From: Streptomyces antnestii | GTDB lineage: Bacteria > Actinomycetota > Actinomycetes > Streptomycetales > Streptomycetaceae | Assembly: GCF_004005495.1 (NCBI RefSeq) | Contig: NZ_RZYA01000002.1 | Location: 372,001 to 436,000 of the forward strand | Length of the DNA: 64,000 nt | Direction: 5' to 3' | Shown: positions 49,825 to 58,478 of the stretch, one piece after another | How the letters are laid out: the number at the start of each line of letters is the position of its first letter | Numbering within the stretch: the first letter of the stretch is position 1 | The notes under the pieces: model-generated | Told to the model about the DNA's origin: nothing | The model's input: the letters and a program-made list of their open reading frames with translations, nothing else | Databases searched by the model: none | Position numbers and translations under genes: made by a program

Positions 49825-51261
49825 TCAGGCGAAGACCGACAGCAGGAGCGCCATCCCCAGGCCGAACACGCTCACCAGGGTCTGCACGGCGGTCTGGGTC
49901 TTCGTGGCCTGCGTGAGGTCCATCCCGAACGACTCCTTCACCAGCCAGAACCCGGCGTGGTTCACGTAGTTGAGGCCGAGGGAGCCGGCGCCGATGGCCA
50001 CCACGAGCAGCGACGCCTCCAGACCGCCGCCGGTGCCGATGAGCGGTGCGACGATGCCGGTGGCGGAGACGATGCCGACCGTCGCCGAGCCCGTCGTCAG
50101 GGACAGCAGGAGGGCGATCAGCCAGCCGAGGACGATCACGTTGAGGTGCGCGCCCTGGGCCGCCGACGCGATCGCGTCGCCGATGCCGGAGTCCTGGAGC
50201 ACCTGCTTGAACGCGCCGCCACCGCCGATGATGAGCAGGATCGCGGCGATGGACTTGAGGCTGTCCGTGAGGGAGTCACGGGTCGCGTCGCCGGAGCGGC
50301 GGCCGGCGGTGAGCGTGACGCCGAGCGCGAAGAGGAACCCGGCGAGCATCGCGACGAGGGGCTCGCCGACGAAGGTGAGGGCGGACCGTACCGGGCTCGA
50401 CTCGTCGAGCACGGTCTCCGCGAAGGTGCGCAGCAGCATGAGCCCGACGGGGATCAGGACGGCGGTGACGGCCAGGCCGGTGCGCACGCGCGGGCGGGTC
50501 GCCGTGTCCGTGGCCAGCTGCGCGCCGGGCCCGTCGGAAGCATGTGCGGTCGCGGCCTCCGATCGGGCGGGGCCGGTGAACTGGGCGACGAGCGCGGCGT
50601 CCGGGCGGACGTCGCTGAGACGGGGCGCGATCCAGCGGGCGTAGACCGGTCCGGCGAGGATGACGGTGGGGACGGCGCACACGATGCCGACGGCGAGCGT
50701 CAGTCCGAGGTCGGCGTGGAGGCCGGTCATCGCCGTGAGCGGCCCGGGGTGGGGCGGCAGCATGCCGTGGAGAGTGGCGAGGGCGGCGATCGCGGGGACC
50801 CCGAGCAGCACGTACGGCGACCCCTTGGCCCCGCCCTGGTCCTCCAGGCGCCGGGCCACGCTGAAGATCAGCGGAAGCAGCACGATCAGGCCGACCTCGA
50901 AGAACATCGGCACACCGATCACGAACGCGGCGGCGGCGACGAGCCACGGCAGCCTGCGCGATGACGAGCGGTCGACGATGGCGTGGGCGATGGCGTCGGT
51001 CGCGCCCGAGTCGGACAGCAGACGGCCGAGCATGGCACCGAGCGCAAGCGTGATGCCGACGTCGCCCAGGGTGCCCCCGGCGCCGTCCTCGATGGAACCG
51101 ATCAGCTTCTCGACGGGCTCTCCGGCGGCGATCCCGGTGCCGACGGTGACCACGATGAGCGCGATGAACGGATGTATGCGCAGGCGGGAGTTGATGAGGT
51201 AGATGAGTGCGCCGATCGCCACGGCCAGGATGAGCAGCAGTGACCAGGTGTGGGACGTCAT
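49825..51261 (-). CDS. GntP-family gluconate/organic acid permease
   Basis: 478-residue permease with about 12-14 membrane helices of the GntP (gluconate:H+ symporter) family, recognised by GTGIAAGEPVEKLIGSIEDGAGGTLGDVGITLALGAMLGRLL and LPPHPGPLTA. ATG at 51261. Located between the acid phosphatase and a TctC-like binding protein, and near a CitA/CitB-type sensor pair, so it is the probable transporter of the controlled organic acid. Confidence 0.92.
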   Translation of the reverse strand: MTSHTWSLLLILAVAIGALIYLINSRLRIHPFIALIVVTVGTGIAAGEPVEKLIGSIEDGAGGTLGDVGITLALGAMLGRLLSDSGATDAIAHAIVDRSSSRRLPWLVAAAAFVIGVPMFFEVGLIVLLPLIFSVARRLEDQGGAKGSPYVLLGVPAIAALATLHGMLPPHPGPLTAMTGLHADLGLTLAVGIVCAVPTVILAGPVYARWIAPRLSDVRPDAALVAQFTGPARSEAATAHASDGPGAQLATDTATRPRVRTGLAVTAVLIPVGLMLLRTFAETVLDESSPVRSALTFVGEPLVAMLAGFLFALGVTLTAGRRSGDATRDSLTDSLKSIAAILLIIGGGGAFKQVLQDSGIGDAIASAAQGAHLNVIVLGWLIALLLSLTTGSATVGIVSATGIVAPLIGTGGGLEASLLVVAIGAGSLGLNYVNHAGFWLVKESFGMDLTQATKTQTAVQTLVSVFGLGMALLLSVFA

Positions 51262-51381
51262 GCGGGTGCCTTTCGGGGGTTCTGGCCGCGTGCGGGCGCA
51301 GGGGAGCGCGACGGCGCGCGGGCCGTCCAGGGGTGGGTAAAGGGGGGTGCGGTTGAAGCGAGTGGGCGGAGGGGGGTCCGC

Positions 51382-52371
51382 CTACTCCAGGCCGAGACGC
51401 GTGACGAGATCCGCCACGGTCCTGTCCTGCCGGGACAGATACGCGGCGAACGCGTCGCCGGTGAGGAACGCGTCGCTCCAGCCGTGCCGGGTCAGCTCGG
51501 CCTGCCACCGGCCGGAGTCGTGCAGCGCGGTGAGGGCGTCGATCCAGGTCTTCCGGTCCGCGGCGCTGATGCCGGGCGGTGCGACGATCCCGCGCCAGTT
51601 GTCGAAGACCAGGTCGATGCCGGACGCCTTGAGCGTGGGAACACCGGGCAGGGCGTGAACGGGCCGCGCGCTGGTGACGGCGAGTACCCGCAGCCGGCCC
51701 GCCTGGATCTGGTCCAGGAACTCGCCGAAGCCGGTCGTGGCGAACGCGACCTTCCCGTCGAGGAGAGCGGGCAGCAGTTCGCCGCCGCCTCCGTCGTAGG
51801 CGCCGTAGTCGACCTTCGTGGGGTCGATGCCGACGGCCTTCGCGAGCTCCATGGGCAGCAGGTGGTCCGGCCCGCCGGGCGAGGAGCCACCCCCGACCCG
51901 CAGCCCCGCGGGATCCTTCCGCCACGCCGCGACGAGGTCCTCGACGGTCCGGTACGGCGAGTCCTCGCGTACGACGACGGCGCCGGCCTCCTCGATGAGG
52001 CGGGCGAGGGGTGTGGTCCGTGCGACGGTCACCCTCGCCCCCGACACATGTGACGTGCCGACGACTCCGAGACCCATCTGCAGGGCCAGCCTGCCGTTGC
52101 CCCGTTCGTTCACGACACGTTGCAGACCCACCGCGCCCCCGGCCCCGGGGACGTTGAAAACCTGCACGTCGGAGGCGATCCGGGCCTCTTCCATCACCCT
52201 GGCCGCGGTGCGGGCCGTGGTGTCGTAGCCGCCCCCGGGCGTGTTGGGGACCAGGATCCGCAGGCCCTCGACGGGCTCGCCCGCACCACCGGGCCCGGCG
52301 CCGCACGCGGTGACGGCGAGCAGGGTGAGTACGGAGAGGGCACCGAGAACGACGCGTGCCGGACCTCTCAT
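51382..52371 (-). CDS. TctC/Bug-family tricarboxylate-binding lipoprotein
   Basis: 329-residue solute-binding protein of the TctC (Bug) family. Lipoprotein signal ending LTAC (about residue 23). The family signature PNTPGGGYDTTAR, GGGSSPGGPDH and VFDNWRGIVAPPG are present. GGAGGGTGGC precedes the ATG. No TctA/TctB permease genes are adjacent; instead a GntP-type permease lies downstream and a DcuS/CitA-like sensor is divergent. It may act as an accessory sensor of a di- or tricarboxylate, as known for BctC in Bordetella, rather than in transport. Confidence 0.9.
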   Translation of the reverse strand: MRGPARVVLGALSVLTLLAVTACGAGPGGAGEPVEGLRILVPNTPGGGYDTTARTAARVMEEARIASDVQVFNVPGAGGAVGLQRVVNERGNGRLALQMGLGVVGTSHVSGARVTVARTTPLARLIEEAGAVVVREDSPYRTVEDLVAAWRKDPAGLRVGGGSSPGGPDHLLPMELAKAVGIDPTKVDYGAYDGGGGELLPALLDGKVAFATTGFGEFLDQIQAGRLRVLAVTSARPVHALPGVPTLKASGIDLVFDNWRGIVAPPGISAADRKTWIDALTALHDSGRWQAELTRHGWSDAFLTGDAFAAYLSRQDRTVADLVTRLGLE

Positions 52372-52470
52372 GCCACCCTCCCTTCCACTCACGTCGCTGC
52401 GGGCCTCATGATTGTGCAGCCCGGCAGCCGGGCCGTCCGCGTTGTGTCAGCAGGAGAGATTGAGTTCATT

Positions 52471-54174
52471 GTGGTAACGCCGTTCCGCCGCCATACGCTC
52501 GCGGGCGAGATGCTGGTGCTCCAGCTCGCCATCGTCGTCGTGGTGATGCTGGTGGTCGCCGCCCTCTCGCTGGCCCAGTCCGAGGCGACGTTCCGGCGGG
52601 TGGAGGGGCGGCGTGTCACCGCGCTCGCCGAACAGATGGCTGCGAACCCCCTGATCCGCAGCGAGCTGGTGCTGCCCGCGCCCGAGAAGACCCTGGCTCC
52701 GCTGGTGCACTCCACGGTCGCCCAGTCCGGCGTCTCGTCGGTGACCGTCGCCGACGCCGAGGGGAGCGTGGTCAGTTCGACGAATCCCACCGTGATCGGC
52801 ACCCGGCTCGCCCTCGGCACCGGCGTCGCGGGCGGCCGGGGCTGGTCCGGGGAACTCGCCCTGGACGGCAACCGCCAGCTGGTGGCCCAGGTCCCGGTGA
52901 TCGGAGCGACCCGGCACAACCTCGGACGCCAGCTCGGCACCGTCATGATCGGCGAGACCTCCCCGACGGTGTGGCAGCGCATCGGCGGAGCCTCGTCGTA
53001 CCTGCTCGCCTATGTAGGCATCGCCAGCGGCCTCGGCCTCGCCGGATGCTGGCTGCTCGCACGCCGCGTCAAGCGCCAGACACTCGGCCTCGAACCCCGC
53101 GAGATCACCGGACTCGCCGAACACCGCGAGGCCATGCTGTACGGGATCGCCGAGGGAGTGATCGCCCTCGACCCGCAGCTGCGGCTCACACTCGTGAACG
53201 AGGTGGGCAGAAGCCTGCTCGACCTGCCGGGGGACTGCGTCGGACAGAGCCTGGCCGACCTCGGGATCGACGGCCGGCTGCGGGACGTACTCGCCGGGGT
53301 CCCGGGCGAGCCGGCGCGCGGCGGGACGACCGACCGCAAGGACGAGGTCGTCATCCGCCGAGGCCGCGTCCTGGTGATGAACCGGATGACCGTCACCAAG
53401 GACGGCCGCCTGCTCGGCTCGGTCACCACCCTGCGGGACCGGACCGAACTCGCCCGCCTGGAGCGGGAGATCGGCTCGTTCCGCAGCTCCTCGGAACTGC
53501 TGCGCGCCCAGGCCCACGAGTTCGCCAACCAGCTCCACACCATCTCCGGCCTCATCCAGATCGGGGAGCAGGACGAGGTCGTGCGCTACATCCGCGCGCT
53601 GAATCAGCGCCGCCAGTCGCTGGACGTGACCCTCAGCCGGCGCGTCCGCGAGACCGCCGTCGCCGCCCTGCTCACGGCCAAGTCCTCGCTCGCCGCCGAA
53701 CGCAGGGTCACCCTGCGCATCTCGGAGCGCACCGCGCTCGACCGGCTTGCGCCCGAGGACGCCGCGGACGTGGCGACCGTGGTCGGCAACCTCGTCGACA
53801 ACGCCGTGGACGCGGCCGCCCCGCACGCCGAGGGGCACGACGCATGGGTCGAGGTCGAACTGCGGCAGGACGCCGCCAGCGTGGAGATCGTGGTCCGCGA
53901 CTCGGGCCCAGGTGTCGCCCCCGGACTCGCCCGCGAAGTCTTCGCCCACGGCTTCACCACCAAGGCCGCACGCGAGGGCGAGCGCGGCATCGGACTGGCC
54001 CTGACCCGGCTCGTCTGCGAACGCCACGGCGGCGAGATCTCCGTGGCCAACACCCCGGACGGGGCCATGTTCACAGCCCGTATGACCGTCAAGGTTCCCG
54101 CCGACACGGTCACAGTTCCCGCCGACTCGGTGACAGTCTCCGCCGACTCGGCGACAGAAGGAGTTCCGCGATGA
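52471..54174 (+). CDS. CitA/DcuS-type sensor histidine kinase
   Basis: About 567-residue sensor kinase. TM1 (about 15-37, LVLQLAIVVVVMLVVAALSLA), an outer PAS/PDC-like domain (about 45-165), TM2 (YLLAYVGIASGLGLAGCWLL), a cytoplasmic PAS (about 210-310), the phosphorylatable His349 in LRAQAHEFANQLHTISGL (the HExxNxLH pattern of this family) and an HATPase domain (NLVDNAVDAA, DSGPGV, GIGLALTR). Start uncertain: GTG 52471 has AGGAGAG 13 nt upstream and gives a short N-terminus; ATG 52408 is an alternative. The C-terminus is a degenerate VPADTVTVPADSVTVSADS repeat. Overlaps the regulator gene (ATGA). Confidence 0.9.
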   Translation: MVTPFRRHTLAGEMLVLQLAIVVVVMLVVAALSLAQSEATFRRVEGRRVTALAEQMAANPLIRSELVLPAPEKTLAPLVHSTVAQSGVSSVTVADAEGSVVSSTNPTVIGTRLALGTGVAGGRGWSGELALDGNRQLVAQVPVIGATRHNLGRQLGTVMIGETSPTVWQRIGGASSYLLAYVGIASGLGLAGCWLLARRVKRQTLGLEPREITGLAEHREAMLYGIAEGVIALDPQLRLTLVNEVGRSLLDLPGDCVGQSLADLGIDGRLRDVLAGVPGEPARGGTTDRKDEVVIRRGRVLVMNRMTVTKDGRLLGSVTTLRDRTELARLEREIGSFRSSSELLRAQAHEFANQLHTISGLIQIGEQDEVVRYIRALNQRRQSLDVTLSRRVRETAVAALLTAKSSLAAERRVTLRISERTALDRLAPEDAADVATVVGNLVDNAVDAAAPHAEGHDAWVEVELRQDAASVEIVVRDSGPGVAPGLAREVFAHGFTTKAAREGERGIGLALTRLVCERHGGEISVANTPDGAMFTARMTVKVPADTVTVPADSVTVSADSATEGVPR

Positions 54175-54854
54175 GTGACACGATCGATGTGCTGGTCGTC
54201 GACGACGACTTCATGGTGGCGCGCGTCCACCGCACCTTCGTCGAACGCGTCACGCCCTTCCGGGTGGTCGGCGAGGCGAGTACCGGCGAGCGGGCCATCG
54301 CGGCCGTGGGCCGGCTGCGCCCGGACCTCGTCCTGCTCGACCTCTATCTGCCGGACATGTTCGGCCTCGACGTCATCCCGCGGCTGCGCACCGCCGGGCA
54401 CGACTGCGACGTCATGGTCATCAGCGCCGCACGCGAGGCCGACGCGCTGCGCGGCGCCGTACGCCACGGCGTCGTCGACTACCTGCTCAAACCGTTCGAC
54501 TTCGACGACCTGGAACCCCGCCTCACGCGGTACGCGACGCGCCGCCGCCGTCTGCTGACCACCGTCGTGCGCGGCCAGGCCGACGTGGACCGGATGCTGG
54601 CGGGTGCGGCCGCGCCCGCTCCCGGCGGCCCGCTCCCCAAGGGCATGAGCGTGGAGACGGCGGAACTCGTCGAACGCTCGTTGCGGGAGGCCGACGGCAC
54701 CCTGTCCGCGACGGAGTGCGCGGCCCTCACCGGCGTCTCACGCGTCAGCGCCCGCCGTTACCTGGAGTACTTCCAGTCCACCGGCAGCGCGGACGTCTCC
54801 CTGCGCTACGGGGTCGCGGGCCGCCCGGAGCGCCGTTACGGCTGGCGCGTGTGA
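54171..54854 (+). CDS. CitB/DctR-type response regulator
   Basis: 227-residue two-component regulator. Receiver domain with acidic pocket DDD (11-13), phospho-acceptor Asp57 (VLLDLYLPD) and Lys107 (YLLKPFD). C-terminal helix-turn-helix (LSATECAALTGVSRVSARRYLEYF) typical of the CitB family. Start overlaps the kinase stop (ATGA) with GAAGGAG upstream. Likely activates the TctC-like/GntP genes on carboxylate sensing. Confidence 0.93.
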   Translation: MSDTIDVLVVDDDFMVARVHRTFVERVTPFRVVGEASTGERAIAAVGRLRPDLVLLDLYLPDMFGLDVIPRLRTAGHDCDVMVISAAREADALRGAVRHGVVDYLLKPFDFDDLEPRLTRYATRRRRLLTTVVRGQADVDRMLAGAAAPAPGGPLPKGMSVETAELVERSLREADGTLSATECAALTGVSRVSARRYLEYFQSTGSADVSLRYGVAGRPERRYGWRV

Positions 54855-54947
54855 CACGGCGCGGCCCCGCGCGATCACGCAGCGGTCGCAGATCCTGCCG
54901 TGAGAGGTGATGGTGGAGTGAGGGGGACCGCGCCGAGGAGGTTGCAC

Positions 54948-55142
54948 ATGTCCATGATGGACAAGCTGAAGAGCATGCTGAAGGGCCACGAGGAGCAGGC
55001 GGGAAAGGGCGTCGACAAGGCCGGTGACATGGTCGACGACAAGACCCAGGGCAAGTACAGCGGCCAGGTCGACCAGGCCCAGGACAAGCTCAAGGACCAG
55101 TTCGGCAGGGGCGACCAGGGACAGCCGCCGCAGCAGTCCTGA
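54948..55142 (+). CDS. Small MT0933-like (Rv0909-family) antitoxin-type protein
   Basis: 64-residue highly charged protein: MSMMDKLKSMLKGHEEQAGKGVDKAGDMVDDKTQGKYSGQVDQAQDKLKDQF, the repeating Lys/Asp pattern with GKYxxQVDxAQ typical of the MT0933 antitoxin and CsbD-like families. GAGGAGG precedes the ATG. No toxin gene adjoins it, so it is either an orphan antitoxin or, more likely in Streptomyces, a stress-induced helical protein. Confidence 0.78.
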   Translation: MSMMDKLKSMLKGHEEQAGKGVDKAGDMVDDKTQGKYSGQVDQAQDKLKDQFGRGDQGQPPQQS

Positions 55143-55291
55143 CCGCGGAACATCAGCGGGCCGGATCAGCGCCGGATCAGCCCCGATCATCCCCGGATCG
55201 GCCGGCCCGCCCCCTCCCGCCCCTCCTGTCGACGAGTTCGAGGATCACGCCTTCCGGACAGGGTGGACAGGGCCGTCACCGACCTCGTAAC

Positions 55292-55305
55292 TTAACGAAT
55301 GTTCG
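55292..55305. promoter_or_regulatory. TTAACGAATGTTCG, candidate TetR-type operator
   Basis: An imperfect palindrome AACGAATGTT upstream of the thioesterase gene. A near-copy TTAACGATCGTTCG lies before the acyl-CoA synthetase (56383). Confidence 0.55.
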
Positions 55306-55370
55306 ACTTGACGTCGGTCGCACGCCGACGGACGTCCGGCATTCGGCGGGGTTACGGGAGGGGTGGCGCG

Positions 55371-56315
55371 ATGAAGGCGGCGGAGGCGGAGGGGTCCCCG
55401 GGGTCACCGGCGTCGGCCGGAGACGCCGGCGGGTCACGGGACGCGCACGCGGCGGCCTTCTCCGACTTCCCGGCCCCCCTCGGCCCCCTGGGCAAGGGCG
55501 AGACGCTCAGCCTCGAACGGCTCGACGACGGGACGTTCACCGGGTACTGCCACGGTGGTCGTGCCGCCCACCGGGCCTACGGGGGCGCCGTGGTGGCGCA
55601 GGCGCTCGCGGCCGCGTGCCGCACCGTGGACGAGGACCGCCCGGTGCATTCCCTGCATGCGTACTTCCTCCGGGCGCTCGACTCCCGGCGGCCTGTCCGC
55701 TTCGCCTCCCGCGTCCTGCGCGACGGGCGCAGCTACTCCGCCCGCCAGGTGGAGGCGACGCAGGAGGGCCACCACGCCCTGACGATGACGGTCTCCTTCA
55801 AGGAGCGGCAGCCGACCGCGAACTGGCGGCACCCCGAGATGCCCGACCTACCAGGGCCGGACGGCCTGGAGGACGGCTTCGCCCACCGCCCCGCCACGCA
55901 TCCCCTGCGGCAGGCCGTCGAGTTCCGGGAGATCCCGCCGGTCCTGGACCCGGGGCAGCCCGAGATCGAGCGGTTCGGGTGGTTCCGTACGGTGGGCGCC
56001 CTGCCGGACGGGCCCGCGGCGCACGCCGGCGCCGTCGCCTACCTGTGTGACGCGACCCTGGCGCCGACCGCGCTGGTGCCGCACGAGCCCACGTCCTTCG
56101 AACGCGGCCGGCCTTCGCGGCACACCATCGCCTCGCTCGATCATGCGATGTGGTTCCACCGCCCCTTCCGCGCGGACCGCTGGCTTCTCTACGCCCAGCG
56201 CAGCCGCGTGGAAGGTGACGGCCGCACCCTGGCCTACGGCGAATTCTGGTCGCCCGAGGGCGAGTTGGCGGTGTCGGTGATTCAGGAGGCGCTGCTTCAC
56301 GTGCGGGAGCCGTGA
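55371..56315 (+). CDS. Acyl-CoA thioesterase II (TesB-like)
   Basis: 314-residue double hot-dog thioesterase. First hot-dog begins at about residue 55 (GGRAAHRAYGGAVVAQALAAACRTV), the conserved HSLHAYFLRALDSRRPVRF and the second-domain SLDHAMWFHRPFRADRWLLY (catalytic Asp in SLDHA) identify TesB. ATG at 55371 with GGGAGGGG upstream. An Ala/Gly/Ser-rich tail of about 30 residues precedes the domain. Shares an operator type with the acyl-CoA synthetase downstream, suggesting joint fatty acid or acyl-CoA metabolism. Confidence 0.92.
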   Translation: MKAAEAEGSPGSPASAGDAGGSRDAHAAAFSDFPAPLGPLGKGETLSLERLDDGTFTGYCHGGRAAHRAYGGAVVAQALAAACRTVDEDRPVHSLHAYFLRALDSRRPVRFASRVLRDGRSYSARQVEATQEGHHALTMTVSFKERQPTANWRHPEMPDLPGPDGLEDGFAHRPATHPLRQAVEFREIPPVLDPGQPEIERFGWFRTVGALPDGPAAHAGAVAYLCDATLAPTALVPHEPTSFERGRPSRHTIASLDHAMWFHRPFRADRWLLYAQRSRVEGDGRTLAYGEFWSPEGELAVSVIQEALLHVREP

Positions 56316-56382
56316 GCCCGCACTCGCGGGCCGAGCAGGCAACCCTCGTTTGGCGTGGACAGGTCCGCGTGACCGGTCTACT

Positions 56383-56396
56383 TTAACGATCGTTCG
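56383..56396. promoter_or_regulatory. TTAACGATCGTTCG, candidate TetR-type operator
   Basis: Contains the perfect 10-bp palindrome AACGATCGTT, 107 bp before the acyl-CoA synthetase start. Matches the site at 55292 at 12 of 14 positions. Confidence 0.6.
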
Positions 56397-56503
56397 CCAG
56401 CATTCCAGGGGTCGGGCCACCCGGACCAGTCGGACGAACGAGCCTTCGGGGCGCCCGACTTCGCCATGCCGCACCAGTGCCCGAGACGATGGAGGAACCC
56501 CGT

Positions 56504-58048
56504 ATGGGCCCGTACCTTCCGGACACCGTTCGTCAGCACGCCGTCGAGCGCCCCGACGCACCCGCCGTGACCGAGGGCGAGCGCACCCTCACCTACGCCG
56601 AACTGAACGAACGCAGCAACCGTGCGGCTCAGGCCCTGCTCGCCGCCGGTCTCGGCGAAGGCGCTCGGGTCGGCTGTCTGGCGCGGCCGGGCATCATGTC
56701 GGCGGAGCTGCTCCTCGCCTGCGGCAAGGCCGGGCTCGTGGCCACACCGCTGAACTGGCGCCTCACGGAACGGGAGTTGGCGGCCGTGGCGCGGGACGCG
56801 GAGCTGGGGGCCGTGGTGACACAGGGCGAGTTCCTGCCCGGCGCGCGTGCCGTCCGAGGCGTACTCCCCGGGATCCCGCTGATCGTCGACGGCGAACCGG
56901 CACCCGACGAACTCGCCTACGAGACCTGGCTGACGGGCGCGTCGGACAAGGACCCCCTCCAGGGCGGTGCGGTCCACGGTGACACGGTCTTCCTCCAGCT
57001 GTACACCTCGGGCACGACGGGCCTGGCGAAGGGGGTGCAGCTGACGCTCGACAATGTCGACGCCGGGCACTCCCAGCTCGCGGAGATGGGCTGGAGCGGG
57101 CGGAGCGTCGGGCTGAACGCGATGCCCGTCTTCCACATCGCCGGCACCGGCTGGCTGCTCACCGGGCTCAGCGCCGGCGCGCACACCGTGACCCTGCCGG
57201 ACCTGGACCCGCTCCGGGCCGTGGAACTCATGGAGCGGCATCGCGTCACCCATGCCTTCTTCGTCCCGGCGGTGCTGCACCTCCTGACGCAACTGCCCGA
57301 CATCCGCGAACGCGACTTCTCCGCACTCGAAATGATCGTCTACGGGGCCTCGCCCATCACGCCGACGCTGCTCCGCAGGTCCATGGAGATCTTCGGCTGC
57401 GGCTTCCTCCAGAAGTACGGGCTGACGGAGACGACCGGCTCCGCGACCCGGCTGCTGCCGTCGGACCACGACCCGGACGGCCCGCGGGCCCACCTGTTGC
57501 GGTCGGCGGGCAACGCCCTCCCGGACATCGACGTCGCGGTCGTCGACCCGGTGACGGCCGAGCCGCTCGCCTCGGGAGAAGTCGGTGAGATCGTCACGCG
57601 TTCCCACCAGGTGACGCCCGGCTACTGGCAGCGGCCCGAGGACAACGCCCGGCTCTTCACCGAGGACGGCTGGCTCAGGACGGGAGACGCGGGCTACCTG
57701 GACGCCGACGGCTACCTGTTCATCACAGACCGCATCAAGGACATGGTGATCACCGGCGGGGAGAACGTGTACCCGGTCGAGGTCGAGTCGGCGCTCGCCG
57801 AGCATCCGGACGTCTGCGACGTGGCCGTTTTCGGGACCCCGGACGAGACATGGGGCGAGGCCGTCACCGCGGCCGTCGTCCTGAACGCCGAGGCCGGCGA
57901 CGTCACCGCCGACGACCTCGTCGAGTTCACCCGCACCCGCATCGCCTCGTACAAGAAGCCGCGCATCGTCCACTTCGTGGAGGAGCTGCCGCGCAACCCC
58001 AGCGGCAAGTTCCTCAAGCGCGTGCTGCGGGAAAGTCTGGGGCGCTGA
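56504..58048 (+). CDS. Acyl-CoA synthetase (AMP-forming, ANL family)
   Basis: 514-residue fatty- or aryl-acid:CoA ligase. Adenylation core A3 (LYTSGTTGLAKGVQLT), A5 (YGLTETTG), A7 (RTGDAGYLDADGYLFITDRIKDM) and the C-terminal catalytic Lys (PSGKFLKR). ATG at 56504 chosen because GGAGGA lies 7 nt upstream. Activates an acid to its acyl-AMP and then CoA thioester. It lacks the long N-terminal extension of FadD32-type enzymes. Preceded by an operator like that of the thioesterase. Confidence 0.93.
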   Translation: MGPYLPDTVRQHAVERPDAPAVTEGERTLTYAELNERSNRAAQALLAAGLGEGARVGCLARPGIMSAELLLACGKAGLVATPLNWRLTERELAAVARDAELGAVVTQGEFLPGARAVRGVLPGIPLIVDGEPAPDELAYETWLTGASDKDPLQGGAVHGDTVFLQLYTSGTTGLAKGVQLTLDNVDAGHSQLAEMGWSGRSVGLNAMPVFHIAGTGWLLTGLSAGAHTVTLPDLDPLRAVELMERHRVTHAFFVPAVLHLLTQLPDIRERDFSALEMIVYGASPITPTLLRRSMEIFGCGFLQKYGLTETTGSATRLLPSDHDPDGPRAHLLRSAGNALPDIDVAVVDPVTAEPLASGEVGEIVTRSHQVTPGYWQRPEDNARLFTEDGWLRTGDAGYLDADGYLFITDRIKDMVITGGENVYPVEVESALAEHPDVCDVAVFGTPDETWGEAVTAAVVLNAEAGDVTADDLVEFTRTRIASYKKPRIVHFVEELPRNPSGKFLKRVLRESLGR

Positions 58049-58104
58049 ACGGACCCTGGCGCGGGCTGACGGGTGGTGAGGCCGTTGCCGCCTATGCTCC
58101 TCGC

Positions 58105-58455
58105 ATGATCAATGGTGGACACGTCATCCTCTACAGCCGGGACGCGGAAGCCGACCGGGCGTTCTTCAGGGATGTGCTGGACTATCCGCACGTCGACGCG
58201 GGCGGCGGCTGGCTGATCTTCAAGCTGCCGCCCGCGGAGATCGCCGTGCATCCCACGGACGGCCCGGCCTCACAGGAGTTCTACCTGATGTGCGACGACG
58301 TCGAGGCGACGGTGGCCGAGCTGTCCGCGCGGGGCGTCGAGTTCACACAGCCCGTCACCGACGCGCGCTGGGGGCGCCTCACCCGGTTCCGGCTGCCGGG
58401 CGGCGGCGAGGTGGGCATGTACGAACCCCGCCACGAGCGAGCCACCGACCTCTGA
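58105..58455 (+). CDS. Glyoxalase/bleomycin-resistance (VOC) superfamily protein
   Basis: 116-residue VOC-fold protein. It has the two beta-alpha-beta-beta-beta units: MINGGHVILYSRDAEADRAFFRDVLDYP, then YLMCDDVEATVAELSARGVEFTQPV and the LPGGGEVGMYEP terminus with the typical late Glu. ATG at 58105. Such small VOC proteins can be dioxygenase-like, glyoxalase-like or drug-binding; not assignable here. Confidence 0.85.
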   Translation: MINGGHVILYSRDAEADRAFFRDVLDYPHVDAGGGWLIFKLPPAEIAVHPTDGPASQEFYLMCDDVEATVAELSARGVEFTQPVTDARWGRLTRFRLPGGGEVGMYEPRHERATDL

Positions 58456-58478
58456 CCCGCACACCCGCACACCCGCCC

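Noticed and set aside
54102..54160. Degenerate 21-bp repeats at the 3' end of the sensor kinase gene
   Set aside because: They are in frame and encode a simple Val/Ala/Asp/Ser/Thr tail; likely slippage in a disordered end, not a regulatory repeat.
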